This document shows, piece after piece, positions 1-6,525 of a stretch of DNA of 11,574 nucleotides. A program made the translations under genes and the position numbers. How positions within the stretch are numbered: the first letter of the stretch is position 1; each line of letters starts with the position of its first letter. The DNA is from Pseudomonadota bacterium (GTDB taxonomy: Bacteria; Pseudomonadota; Alphaproteobacteria; Rhodospirillales; 2-02-FULL-58-16), in NCBI GenBank assembly GCA_022567015.1, contig JADFHR010000092.1, forward strand, positions 1 through 11,574. Reading direction: 5' to 3'. The notes below the pieces were generated by a model. That model ran no database searches, had not been told where the DNA came from, and saw nothing but the letters and a program-made list of their open reading frames with translations.

Positions 1-4
1 GCCG

Positions 5-505
5 TCATTTCCGGTCCAAGGCGCAGATGACCAGGTGCACGCGCTCCTTCCTGCTGGCGTTGATGGCGGTGTGGGTCTTGCGGGCGTCCATTTCGTAAAG
101 GTGGCCGTCGGCGGGTATGTGACACAGGGTTCCCGTGTCGCCTTCCTTGAACATGATGTAGCAATCGGGGTTGGTGGTGATGGCGTAGTGATAGCGCAGC
201 GACGAATCGGCGTGAATGGAGAGGCAGCTTTTCGGCGCCATCCGCATGAGCCGCGTCCGGCCGTAGGCAAAGGGCAGCGTGTCGAGCAGCTCCTCGACCA
301 CGGTGCCGCGGAACTCCGGATTGATGACGGTGTAGTCCGAATCCCTGGCGCCGTCGGGCAGCCAGCCGATGTCGTGCAAGCGGTCTTCCGCGTCGGCGCG
401 GCAGGTCACGGACAGCTGGGCGTGGCCGTCGAACAGCGGATACACCTGTTCCAGGACGGCGCGCATGGCGTCCAGGTCGGCAAGGGTGTCGGTCCGGCGG
501 ATCAT
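5..505 (-). CDS. Aspartyl/asparaginyl beta-hydroxylase-like 2OG-Fe(II) oxygenase
   Basis: A complete 166-aa protein. The C-terminal half has the double-stranded beta-helix signature of the aspartyl/asparaginyl beta-hydroxylase family: H98-x-D100 (in SIHADSSLRYHYAI), a distal H145 (in KTHTAINAS) and R155 (RVHLVI). These are the expected two His and one Asp Fe(II) ligands plus the 2-oxoglutarate-binding Arg. Family members hydroxylate Asp/Asn or other side chains using O2 and 2-oxoglutarate; the substrate here is unknown. No signal peptide or membrane segment is visible, so it is probably cytoplasmic. At 166 aa it is essentially a stand-alone catalytic domain. The ATG at 505 is supported by a GAGGTG Shine-Dalgarno 5 nt upstream and by a promoter about 70 nt upstream. 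It is divergent from a second, different 2OG oxygenase at 1232. Fold assignment is fairly sure; function is not. Confidence 0.88.
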   Translation of the reverse strand: MIRRTDTLADLDAMRAVLEQVYPLFDGHAQLSVTCRADAEDRLHDIGWLPDGARDSDYTVINPEFRGTVVEELLDTLPFAYGRTRLMRMAPKSCLSIHADSSLRYHYAITTNPDCYIMFKEGDTGTLCHIPADGHLYEMDARKTHTAINASRKERVHLVICALDRK

Positions 506-510
506 CGCCG

Positions 511-516
511 CACCTC
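511..516 (-). promoter_or_regulatory. Ribosome binding site for the beta-hydroxylase-like gene
   Basis: On the minus strand the sequence GAGGTG lies 5 nt before the ATG at 505. This is a good match to the Shine-Dalgarno core and fixes the start codon of the leftward oxygenase gene. Confidence 0.7.
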
Positions 517-576
517 GAACGGTTCAAAAATCGGTGCCTCCTCGCTGCCTGCCGCCACGGTAGCGCGGCGGCGGTC

Positions 577-605
577 ATTGTGCACAGCCCCGATTTCCCG
601 GTCAA
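577..605 (-). promoter_or_regulatory. Sigma70-type promoter driving the leftward oxygenase gene
   Basis: Read on the minus strand, TTGACC (600-605, 5 of 6 to the -35 consensus) is followed after exactly 17 nt by CACAAT (577-582, 4 of 6 to the -10 consensus). Transcription would start near 570 and give a leader of roughly 65 nt before the ATG at 505. Both the spacing and the -35 match are good for a GC-rich genome. It has no experimental support. It sits inside a low-quality open frame on the same strand, which argues that the frame is not a gene, or that the oxygenase has its own promoter as well. Confidence 0.55.
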
Positions 606-762
606 ACGCGGCCGGCCCCGCGCGTGGCGCCGGCCGCCGGGCCGTCCGCGCCGGCGGCGTGTCGACCAACCCATGATTTCCCCGGCCGGGCGCCCGGTTC
701 GCGTGGTCCTGGGCAAAGACCCTTGTGCGCCAGAGGCGGCCTCCCGCCGGCAGATGAACCAG

Positions 763-781
763 GGAATATTCGCAATATTCC
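763..781. repeat. AT-rich 19-bp palindrome, candidate operator
   Basis: GGAATATTCGCAATATTCC has perfect 8-bp arms (763-770 and 774-781) around a 3-nt centre and stands out in very GC-rich surroundings. It could be a binding site for a dimeric regulator or a small hairpin. It lies about 160 bp upstream of the leftward -35 box and further still from the rightward gene, so it is not in a classical operator position. It would read EYCEYS in the doubtful minus-strand frame, so chance repetition of coding triplets is an alternative. Confidence 0.4.
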
Positions 782-1149
782 TGCGTCAGGTTCTTGGGCA
801 GACACTGGGCCGGCACGCCGATGGATTGGGCTGGCGCCCGAAAGACCTCCGCCGTCTCCGGCAACGCCGGACCATCGCCACGGCGCACGGCCGGGGACGG
901 CGCGCCTTGCCGGCCGCGGCCCGGTGTCCGTGCGTGATGAGGGGCAGCCTCGGACACATGTCGCTCCATATGTCTAGCGTCAGGCCAAGGCGGGTGCGCC
1001 GGCCCCTGCCGAGGCCGCTTCATTTAGGATCGGGCCGGCCGGAATGTAAAATCACCACACGATCAATTTTCCGTTACGCGTGTGTGAATGGGGACGAAGC
1101 GGACAGGCCCATCCGGCCGACGCCGCCGGGGACGGAAAGCCTTTTCCCA

Positions 1150-1177
1150 TTCACCGGGCGCGGTTTCTTGCTATGGT
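1150..1177 (+). promoter_or_regulatory. Candidate promoter of the TPR-oxygenase gene
   Basis: TTCACC (1150-1155) is followed after 16 nt by TATGGT (1172-1177). The TG one base before the hexamer makes an extended -10 (TGCTATGGT). A start near 1184 would leave a leader of about 48 nt to the ATG at 1232. A competing -10 candidate, TAAAAT at 1047-1052, is closer to consensus but has only a poor -35 partner (TTAGGA, 1024-1029). Either would place transcription initiation downstream of the ATG at 1023 on the other strand and upstream of 1232. Confidence 0.35.
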
Positions 1178-1231
1178 CGGGCTATCCGTAAGGCCTATCG
1201 GGGGGGTGTCGGGTCGAATGCCGTCCACGCC

Positions 1232-2950
1232 ATGGGAAAAGACCGATCCGTGACGAAGCGCCGGCAGCGGGGCAGCGCGACGAAAACGCCCAAAAAAGTT
1301 GGGGGCGCCGCCGGCCGGGTTGAGGACGCGCCGGCCCCGGCCCCGGGGATCGCCACGGCGGAAGTCCTGCGCCGGGCGGTGGCGTTGCACGAGGCCGGCC
1401 GCCTGCACGAGGCGATGCCGTTGTATCGCCGGATCCTCGATGTGGAACCCGATAACCCGGACGCCCTGCAGGCCGCCGGGACGGTCGCGTTCCAGCTTGG
1501 CGATGTGGACCAGGCCGTCGAGTTGTTGAGCGCGGCGATCGCCGCCAAACCTGATCTGGCCGGAGCGCACAACAACCTCGGCCTCGTCTTCGAAGCGGCG
1601 GGCCAGCTCGATGAAGCCGAGGCCGCCTACCGGCGGACCGTCGACATCGAGCCCGGCTTCGGCGGCGCCCACAACAATCTCGGCAACGTGCTCAAGGCCC
1701 TGGGCCGGCTTGATGAGGCGCTGGCGGCCTTCCGCCGTGCCCTCGAGATCGATCCCGACGACCCGGAAGTGCACTGCAACCTGGGCACCCTGCTCGCCGT
1801 GCTGGGCAGGCTTGGCGACGCCGAGGCCGCGTTCGGCCGCGCCCTTGAGATCGCCCCCGGTTTTGCCGGAGCGCACTGCAGCCTCGGCAACGTGCTGCAG
1901 TTGCTGGGCCGGCTTACGGAGGCCGAGGCCGCCTACCGGCGCGCCGTCGACATCGAGCCCGGCATTGCCATGGCGCACAACAATCTCGGCAACGTGCTGG
2001 AGAAACTGGCCCGGCGCGACGAGGCCGTAGCGGCGTACCGGCGCGCCCTCGAGATCAAGCCGGACTACGCCGGCGCCTACAACAACCTGGGCGTCACCCT
2101 GCAGGAACTGTCCAGGCTTGACGAGGCCGAGGCGGCCTACCGCCAGGCCCTTGGGATCCAACCGGACTACGTCGGCGCCCACTGTAACCTCAGCAACGTG
2201 CTGTTGAAGCGGAGCGACCCGTCCGCGGCGCTGCAGACGTGCGACGCCTGTCTGGCGATCGACCCCGCCAACAGGGAGGCGATCGTGTTCAAGGCCATCG
2301 CCCTCGACGAACTGGGAAGACGCGATGCGGCCCGCGTCCTGGTCGACTTCGACCGCTTCATCCGGCAGGTGCGCATCACGGCGCCGGCCGGCTTCGACGA
2401 CCTGGCCGCCTTCAACCGGGCGCTGGCGCGCCACGTGGGCGCGCATCCGGCGCGAAGCTTCGAACGCTCCGCCCGCCTGATCGGCATCCAGACCCAGGAT
2501 CTGCTGGTCGAACCGAAAGGCCCGGTCGCCGCCCTCGAGGACATCATCCGCGGTGCGGTCGAAGACTACCTGCGATCCCTGCCGGCGGACCCGGACCACC
2601 CGTTCTCGGCCAACCCGCCCGGGCGATGGCAACTGGACGCCTGGGGCATCGTGCTGGAGGCGCAGGGGCTGATAGCGTCGCATATTCATCCGCCCGCGTG
2701 GCTGAGCGGCGTCTATTACGTCGAGGTGCCCGATGCTGCCGCCGCCCCCGGAGAAGACCGGGCCGGCTGGATCGAGTTCGGCCGGCCGCCGCCGGAGTTC
2801 CCCTGCACCGTCGAGCCCGAGGTGCGAATGTTCCGCCCCGAGGAAGGGCTGATGCTGTTGTTCCCGTCCTACTTCTACCACCGGGCGGTGCCCTTCGAGA
2901 CCCCCGAGAGGCGCATCAGCATCTCGTTCGACGTACTGCCGGTGGATTGA
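1232..2950 (+). CDS. TPR-repeat protein with C-terminal 2OG-Fe(II) oxygenase domain
   Basis: A 572-aa protein. Residues 1-42 are basic, then Pro/Ala-rich, and look disordered. Residues 43-348 form nine uninterrupted 34-residue tetratricopeptide repeats with typical A/N-LG and Y-R-A spacing and P at the repeat end; a degenerate tenth follows. The C-terminal part resembles the putative 2OG-Fe(II) oxygenase family represented by PF13759: H484-I-H486-P, then LSGVYYVEVP, and FPSYFYH550 with RRISISFDV (R561) as likely distal ligand and 2-oxoglutarate-binding Arg. TPRs normally bind partner proteins, so a protein or peptide hydroxylase is plausible; the substrate is unknown. The frame is open from 1088, but ATG 1232 lies downstream of a promoter candidate. 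It has no clear Shine-Dalgarno; GTG 1250 is an alternative. A HAD hydrolase gene follows after 14 bp. Confidence 0.85.
   Translation: MGKDRSVTKRRQRGSATKTPKKVGGAAGRVEDAPAPAPGIATAEVLRRAVALHEAGRLHEAMPLYRRILDVEPDNPDALQAAGTVAFQLGDVDQAVELLSAAIAAKPDLAGAHNNLGLVFEAAGQLDEAEAAYRRTVDIEPGFGGAHNNLGNVLKALGRLDEALAAFRRALEIDPDDPEVHCNLGTLLAVLGRLGDAEAAFGRALEIAPGFAGAHCSLGNVLQLLGRLTEAEAAYRRAVDIEPGIAMAHNNLGNVLEKLARRDEAVAAYRRALEIKPDYAGAYNNLGVTLQELSRLDEAEAAYRQALGIQPDYVGAHCNLSNVLLKRSDPSAALQTCDACLAIDPANREAIVFKAIALDELGRRDAARVLVDFDRFIRQVRITAPAGFDDLAAFNRALARHVGAHPARSFERSARLIGIQTQDLLVEPKGPVAALEDIIRGAVEDYLRSLPADPDHPFSANPPGRWQLDAWGIVLEAQGLIASHIHPPAWLSGVYYVEVPDAAAAPGEDRAGWIEFGRPPPEFPCTVEPEVRMFRPEEGLMLLFPSYFYHRAVPFETPERRISISFDVLPVD
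1358..2275 (+). repeat. Nine tandem 102-bp repeats encoding TPR units
   Basis: Repeat units of exactly 102 bp (34 codons) start at 1358, 1460, 1562, 1664, 1766, 1868, 1970, 2072 and 2174 without insertion or deletion. Units 3 to 5 resemble units 6 to 8 more than their direct neighbours, giving a 306-bp higher-order period. For example, 1616-1635 is identical to 1922-1941, 1638-1657 to 1944-1963, and 1670-1692 to 1976-1998. This points to duplication of a three-unit block. Confidence 0.8.
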
Positions 2951-2964
2951 CCGGCGGAGCCAGG

Positions 2965-3699
2965 ATGAAACTTACCGACTACGATGTTCTGACCTTCGAT
3001 TGCTACGGCACGTTGATCGATTGGGAGAAGGGGATTTTCGCGGCGCTGGAACCCTGGCTCCATCGCCAAGGCGTCACCGCCGGCCCGGGCGAGGTGCTGG
3101 AAACCTTCGCCCGGTATGAAACGCAACAGGAAGCCGATGCGCCGCGCATGCTCTATCGGGAAATCCTCGAACATGTGCACAAGGGGCTGGCGGCGCACTG
3201 GGGCGTCGCGGCGACGGACGAGGACGCGGCGCGCTTCGGCGCCTCGGTGGGGGACTGGCCGGCGTTCGCGGACTCGGCCGCCGCGCTGCGCTACCTGAAG
3301 CGGCATTACAAGCTGGTGATCCTGTCCAACGTGGATCGGGAGTCGTTCAAAGGCAGCAACGAAAAGCTGGGGGTGACGTTCGACGCCATCTACACGGCCG
3401 AGGACATCGGTTCCTACAAGCCGGACCCGGCCAACTTCGCCTACATGGTCGAAAGGCTCCGCGACGATCTCGGCGTCGGGAAATCGACGATCCTGCACAC
3501 CGCGCAAAGCCTGTTCCACGATCATGTGCCGGCGGCCGCGTTCGGCCTGGCCACCAACTGGATCGACCGGCGCCACGGCCGCGAAGGCCCGGGCGCGACC
3601 GTGGCGCCGTCCGCGGAAGCGCGGACCGATTTCCGCGCCGAAAGCATGGCCGATTTCGTCGGGCAGCACCGGGCGTGCCTCGGCGGGCCCGACCGTTAA
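2965..3699 (+). CDS. HAD-superfamily hydrolase, haloacid dehalogenase type II-like
   Basis: A 244-aa protein with the HAD motifs in order: FDCYGTL (nucleophile D12), LSNVD (S121), SYKPDP (K152) and a motif IV Asp, probably D186 in SLFHDH. Its length is normal for L-2-haloacid dehalogenase-like proteins. The position two after the nucleophile is Tyr14 instead of the Asp used by HAD phosphatases, as in haloacid dehalogenases. By remembered alignment, however, the Ser and Asn that precede the motif IV Asp in characterised L-2-haloacid dehalogenases are replaced (Q181, L183), so dehalogenase activity is uncertain. ATG 2965 is supported by GGAG 5 nt upstream (2956-2959). The gene begins 14 bp after the TPR-oxygenase stop and is very likely in the same transcript. 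No signal peptide is seen. Confidence 0.85.
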   Translation: MKLTDYDVLTFDCYGTLIDWEKGIFAALEPWLHRQGVTAGPGEVLETFARYETQQEADAPRMLYREILEHVHKGLAAHWGVAATDEDAARFGASVGDWPAFADSAAALRYLKRHYKLVILSNVDRESFKGSNEKLGVTFDAIYTAEDIGSYKPDPANFAYMVERLRDDLGVGKSTILHTAQSLFHDHVPAAAFGLATNWIDRRHGREGPGATVAPSAEARTDFRAESMADFVGQHRACLGGPDR

Positions 3700-3773
3700 C
3701 CAATACTCAATCACGACGGCGTAGGATTCCGACTGGGTCAAACGGCCGGTCGGACACGCGGGAACCTTTCCAA

Positions 3774-4706
3774 ATGGCACCGCCCACAATAGGACTTGCT
3801 CTCGGCAGCGGCATGGCCCGCGGATGGGCCCATATCGGCGTCCTCAGGGTCCTCGAGGACGCCGGCATCAAGCCCGATGTCATCGTCGGCACGTCCATGG
3901 GCGCGGTGGTCGGCGGCGCCTATCTCGCCGGCCGCCTGGACGAAGTCGAGCAATGGGCCCGGGAGCTGACCGCCTTCGGCGTCCTCCGCCATATGGACGT
4001 CAAATTATCGGGCGGCGGCCTGGTCGGCGGCGCGCGCCTGCACAGCCTGTTGCGCCGCACCCTGGAAGGGGCGCGTTTCGAGGGCCTGCCGGCAACCTTC
4101 GCCTGCGTCGCCACGGATCTGCTTTCCGGCCACGAGGTGTGGCTGCGCAAGGGCGGCCTGGCGCGCGCCATGCGGGCCTCGTTTTCCATGCCCGGCATCT
4201 TCAAGCCGGTCAGGATCGGCGGCCAGTGGCTGGTCGACGGCGCCCTGGTCAACCCGGTGCCGGTGTCCGTCTGTCATGCTCTGGGCGCGCAGATCGTCAT
4301 CGCCGTCAACGTCAACGGCGACCTTCTCGGCAAGAAATACAGCCGGAGGCCGGACACGGCGACGGATCAGCTGGCCCAGGCCCTGGAGGACTCCGCGCCC
4401 AAGGGCAGCTCGCGCATCCATTCCATGTTGCAACAGGTTTTCGGCGCCACGAACAACGAACCCAGCACCTTCAGCGTCATGTCGGCGTCCCTCGACATCA
4501 TCCTCGACCGCATCACCCGCAGCCGGCTGGCGGGCGACCCTCCCGACATCAGCATCGTGCCCCGTCTCGGACACATCGCGCTTATGGATTTCCAGCGCGG
4601 GGCCGAGATCATCGACGAAGGGCGGGCGGCGGCCCAGAGCGTGATAACCGAACTGGGCGACATCGTGGGCACCTTCACCGGCGCCGCCCCGCCGGCGGAA
4701 GCGTGA
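3774..4706 (+). CDS. Patatin-like phospholipase (RssA/NTE type)
   Basis: A 310-aa protein with the full patatin catalytic signature: a Gly-rich oxyanion segment GSGMARGWAHIG (11-22), the nucleophile elbow GTSMG with S41, and the DGA motif with D155 completing the Ser-Asp dyad. SFSMPGIFKPV before the DGA is also typical of bacterial patatins. The family hydrolyses acyl esters of phospholipids or other lipids. There is no signal peptide or clear membrane span, so it probably acts in the cytoplasm or at the inner membrane. The frame is open from 3675, but that start lies inside the HAD gene; ATG 3774 starts directly before the conserved domain (weak GGAA 9 nt upstream). It converges on the beta-oxidation operon with a 31-bp gap. 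It could release fatty acids for that operon, but only proximity suggests this. Confidence 0.9.
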   Translation: MAPPTIGLALGSGMARGWAHIGVLRVLEDAGIKPDVIVGTSMGAVVGGAYLAGRLDEVEQWARELTAFGVLRHMDVKLSGGGLVGGARLHSLLRRTLEGARFEGLPATFACVATDLLSGHEVWLRKGGLARAMRASFSMPGIFKPVRIGGQWLVDGALVNPVPVSVCHALGAQIVIAVNVNGDLLGKKYSRRPDTATDQLAQALEDSAPKGSSRIHSMLQQVFGATNNEPSTFSVMSASLDIILDRITRSRLAGDPPDISIVPRLGHIALMDFQRGAEIIDEGRAAAQSVITELGDIVGTFTGAAPPAEA

Positions 4707-4707
4707 G

Positions 4708-4720
4708 CCGGGCGGCCCGG
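4708..4720. terminator. Small GC hairpin between convergent genes
   Basis: CCGGGCGGCCCGG forms a perfect 5-bp stem with a 3-nt loop directly after the patatin stop codon, in the 31-bp gap before the converging acyl-CoA dehydrogenase stop. There is no U-tract on either strand, so it is not a standard intrinsic terminator. A role in ending one or both transcripts is only a guess. Confidence 0.25.
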
Positions 4721-4737
4721 TACGCCGTCCCCGTCTT

Positions 4738-6522
4738 TCAGAACCACGCCTCGTCGAAGTCCATGGTCGATCCCTTGCCGGCCATGATGGTGGCGAACAG
4801 GGCGCCGGTCTGGGGCAGCAGGCGGTGCATGAAAAAGCGTGCCGTCCCCAGCTTGGCCTCGTGGAAGCCGCCGTCGCCGCCGCCGGCGCGGCCGAGGGCC
4901 AGCCTGGCCATGCGCGTCCACATGTAGGCGAGGGCGACGAGGCCGAACAGGCGCAAATAATCGGTGGCCGCGGCGCCCGCCTCCTCGGGATCGGCGAGTC
5001 CCTTCTGCGCGATCCAGGCGGTCGCCCGCTGGAGGCGGCCGAAGGCCTTGGCCAGCGGCAGGACGAATTCCTCCAGCGCTTCGTCCGCCTGGTGCTCCTC
5101 GATGAAGGCGGCGACGGGATGGAAGAAGCTGCGCAGATAGCGCCCGGTGTGCGCCGGCATCTTGCGCCCCACCAGATCGAGCGCCTGGATGCCGTTGGTG
5201 CCCTCGTAAATCTGGGTGATGCGGGCGTCGCGCACGTACTGCTCGATCCCGTGTTCGCGGATGTAGCCGTGGCCGCCGAAAACCTGCACCGCCAGGTTGC
5301 CCGCCTCGAAGCCGATGTCGGTGAACAGGGCCTTGACCACGGGGGTGAGGAGCTCCACCAGGTCCTGTGACTGCCGGCGCCTGTCGGCGTCGGCGTGCCG
5401 GGCCGCGACGTCCATGTGCAGGGACACCCAGGCGCCCAGGGCCCGCGCCCCTTCCACGTACGCCCGCATGGTGAGCAGCATGCGGCGCACGTCCGGGTGC
5501 ACGATGATCGGATCGGCCGGCTTGTCGGGACACTTGGGGCCGCCCAGCGAGCGCCCCTGCAGGCGTTCCCGGGCGTACGCCGCCGCCCCCTGGTAGGCGG
5601 CCTCGGCGAGCCCCAGGCCCTGGATGCCGACCGCCAGGCGCGCCGTGTTCATCATCACGAACATGGCCCGCATGCCCTTGTTGAGGTCGCCGACCAGGAA
5701 GCCCGTGGCGTCGTCGAAGTTGATGACGCAGGTCGACGACGCATGGATGCCCATCTTGTGCTCGATGGAGCCGCAGGCGACGCCGTTGGCCGGCCCCAGG
5801 GAGCCGTCCTCGGCGACCGACACCTTGGGCACCAGGAACAGGCTGATGCCCCGGCTTCCCTCGGGCGCGTCCGGGGTGCGGGCCAGCACCAGATGGATGA
5901 TGTTCTCGGTCAGGTCGTGTTCGCCGGCGGAGATGAAGATCTTGGTGCCGGTGATCGTGTAGGCGCCGTCGTCGCCGGGGGTGGCCCGGGTGTTGAGCAG
6001 GCCCAGGTCGGTGCCGCATTGGGATTCGGTCAGGCACATGGTGCCGCTCCACGTGCCGTCCGCCAGCCTGGGCAGGTAGGTTTCCTTCAGGGCCTCGGAC
6101 CCGAAAGCCTTGAGCGCCAGATAGACGCCGCGGGACAACCCCGGATAGATGCCGAACGACAGGTTGGCCGAGCAGATCATTTCCTCGACCATCATGTTGA
6201 TGGTCTCGGGCAGGCCCTGGCCGCCGTGTTCGGTGTCGCAGGCGAGCGAGGTCCATCCGCCTTCGATAAACGTGCGGTAGGCCTCCTTGAACCCTTCCGG
6301 CGTGCGCACGACGCCGTTCTCGAAGTGGCACCCTTCCTCGTCGCCGCTGCGGTTCAGCGGCGACAGCAGGCCCTCGCACACCTTGGCCGCCTCTTCCAGG
6401 ATGGCGTCGACAAGGTCGGGCGTCACCTCGTCCGCGCCGGGCAGGTCGCCGAACTGTTCCTCGCCGAGCAGGTCGTTGAGCACGAAGCGCATGTCGCCGA
6501 GGGGCGCCTTGTACGTGGCCAT
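4738..6522 (-). CDS. Acyl-CoA dehydrogenase, large type with extra N- and C-terminal domains
   Basis: A 594-aa FAD-dependent dehydrogenase catalysing the first oxidation of beta-oxidation (acyl-CoA to trans-2-enoyl-CoA). The N-terminus (YKAPLGDMRFVLNDLL, residues 4-19) matches the short extension of the DmdC-like, roughly 595-aa acyl-CoA dehydrogenases. MCLTESQCGTDLG (162-174) is the flavin/substrate signature. QVFGGHGYIREHGIEQYVRDARI (413-435) is the second family signature. E440 in YEGTNGIQ is the expected catalytic base. The region after about 465 is the additional C-terminal domain of this subfamily. Related proteins are often labelled methylmercaptopropionyl-CoA dehydrogenase, but the gene context here points to general fatty acyl-CoA oxidation. 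It is the last gene of the operon, starting 3 nt after the preceding stop, with AGGA about 9 nt upstream. Confidence 0.93.
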   Translation of the reverse strand: MATYKAPLGDMRFVLNDLLGEEQFGDLPGADEVTPDLVDAILEEAAKVCEGLLSPLNRSGDEEGCHFENGVVRTPEGFKEAYRTFIEGGWTSLACDTEHGGQGLPETINMMVEEMICSANLSFGIYPGLSRGVYLALKAFGSEALKETYLPRLADGTWSGTMCLTESQCGTDLGLLNTRATPGDDGAYTITGTKIFISAGEHDLTENIIHLVLARTPDAPEGSRGISLFLVPKVSVAEDGSLGPANGVACGSIEHKMGIHASSTCVINFDDATGFLVGDLNKGMRAMFVMMNTARLAVGIQGLGLAEAAYQGAAAYARERLQGRSLGGPKCPDKPADPIIVHPDVRRMLLTMRAYVEGARALGAWVSLHMDVAARHADADRRRQSQDLVELLTPVVKALFTDIGFEAGNLAVQVFGGHGYIREHGIEQYVRDARITQIYEGTNGIQALDLVGRKMPAHTGRYLRSFFHPVAAFIEEHQADEALEEFVLPLAKAFGRLQRATAWIAQKGLADPEEAGAAATDYLRLFGLVALAYMWTRMARLALGRAGGGDGGFHEAKLGTARFFMHRLLPQTGALFATIMAGKGSTMDFDEAWF

Positions 6523-6525
6523 GGC

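Larger units (their letters stand above)
517..1231. other. Divergent region of about 720 bp with no convincing gene
   Basis: This region separates two divergent 2OG-oxygenase genes. Frames are open on both strands, but their translations are rich in Arg, Pro, Gly and Ala, as expected from GC-rich non-coding DNA. The best candidate is a minus-strand frame, 502-1023 (173 codons), whose TGA overlaps the ATG at 505 as ATGA. Its middle part (about 690-850, including LPKNLTQEYCEYSLVHLPAG) has plausible codon use. Its ATG at 1023 has no Shine-Dalgarno, its ends look non-coding, and it contains a promoter for the downstream gene. It could be a decayed gene. The region also contains the palindrome at 763-781 and the AT-richest stretch of the neighbourhood at about 1043-1076, where regulatory sites for the rightward gene are likely. 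Confidence 0.5.

Noticed and set aside
1056..1084. Inverted repeat CACACG / CGTGTG with a 17-nt spacer upstream of the TPR gene
   Set aside because: Arms of only 6 bp with no extension; too likely by chance to report as an operator.
580..1191. A + strand open frame of 203 codons in the divergent region
   Set aside because: The translation is extremely Arg/Pro-rich, has no Shine-Dalgarno or homologous motif, and overlaps candidate regulatory sites.
1151..2881. A 576-codon minus-strand open frame opposite the TPR gene
   Set aside because: It mirrors the 102-bp repeats of the TPR array; the + strand frame shows canonical TPRs and an oxygenase domain.
3696..3727. Possible promoter TTAACC / TAGGAT before the patatin gene
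   Set aside because: The spacer is 20 nt and both boxes match weakly; read-through from the HAD gene is as likely.
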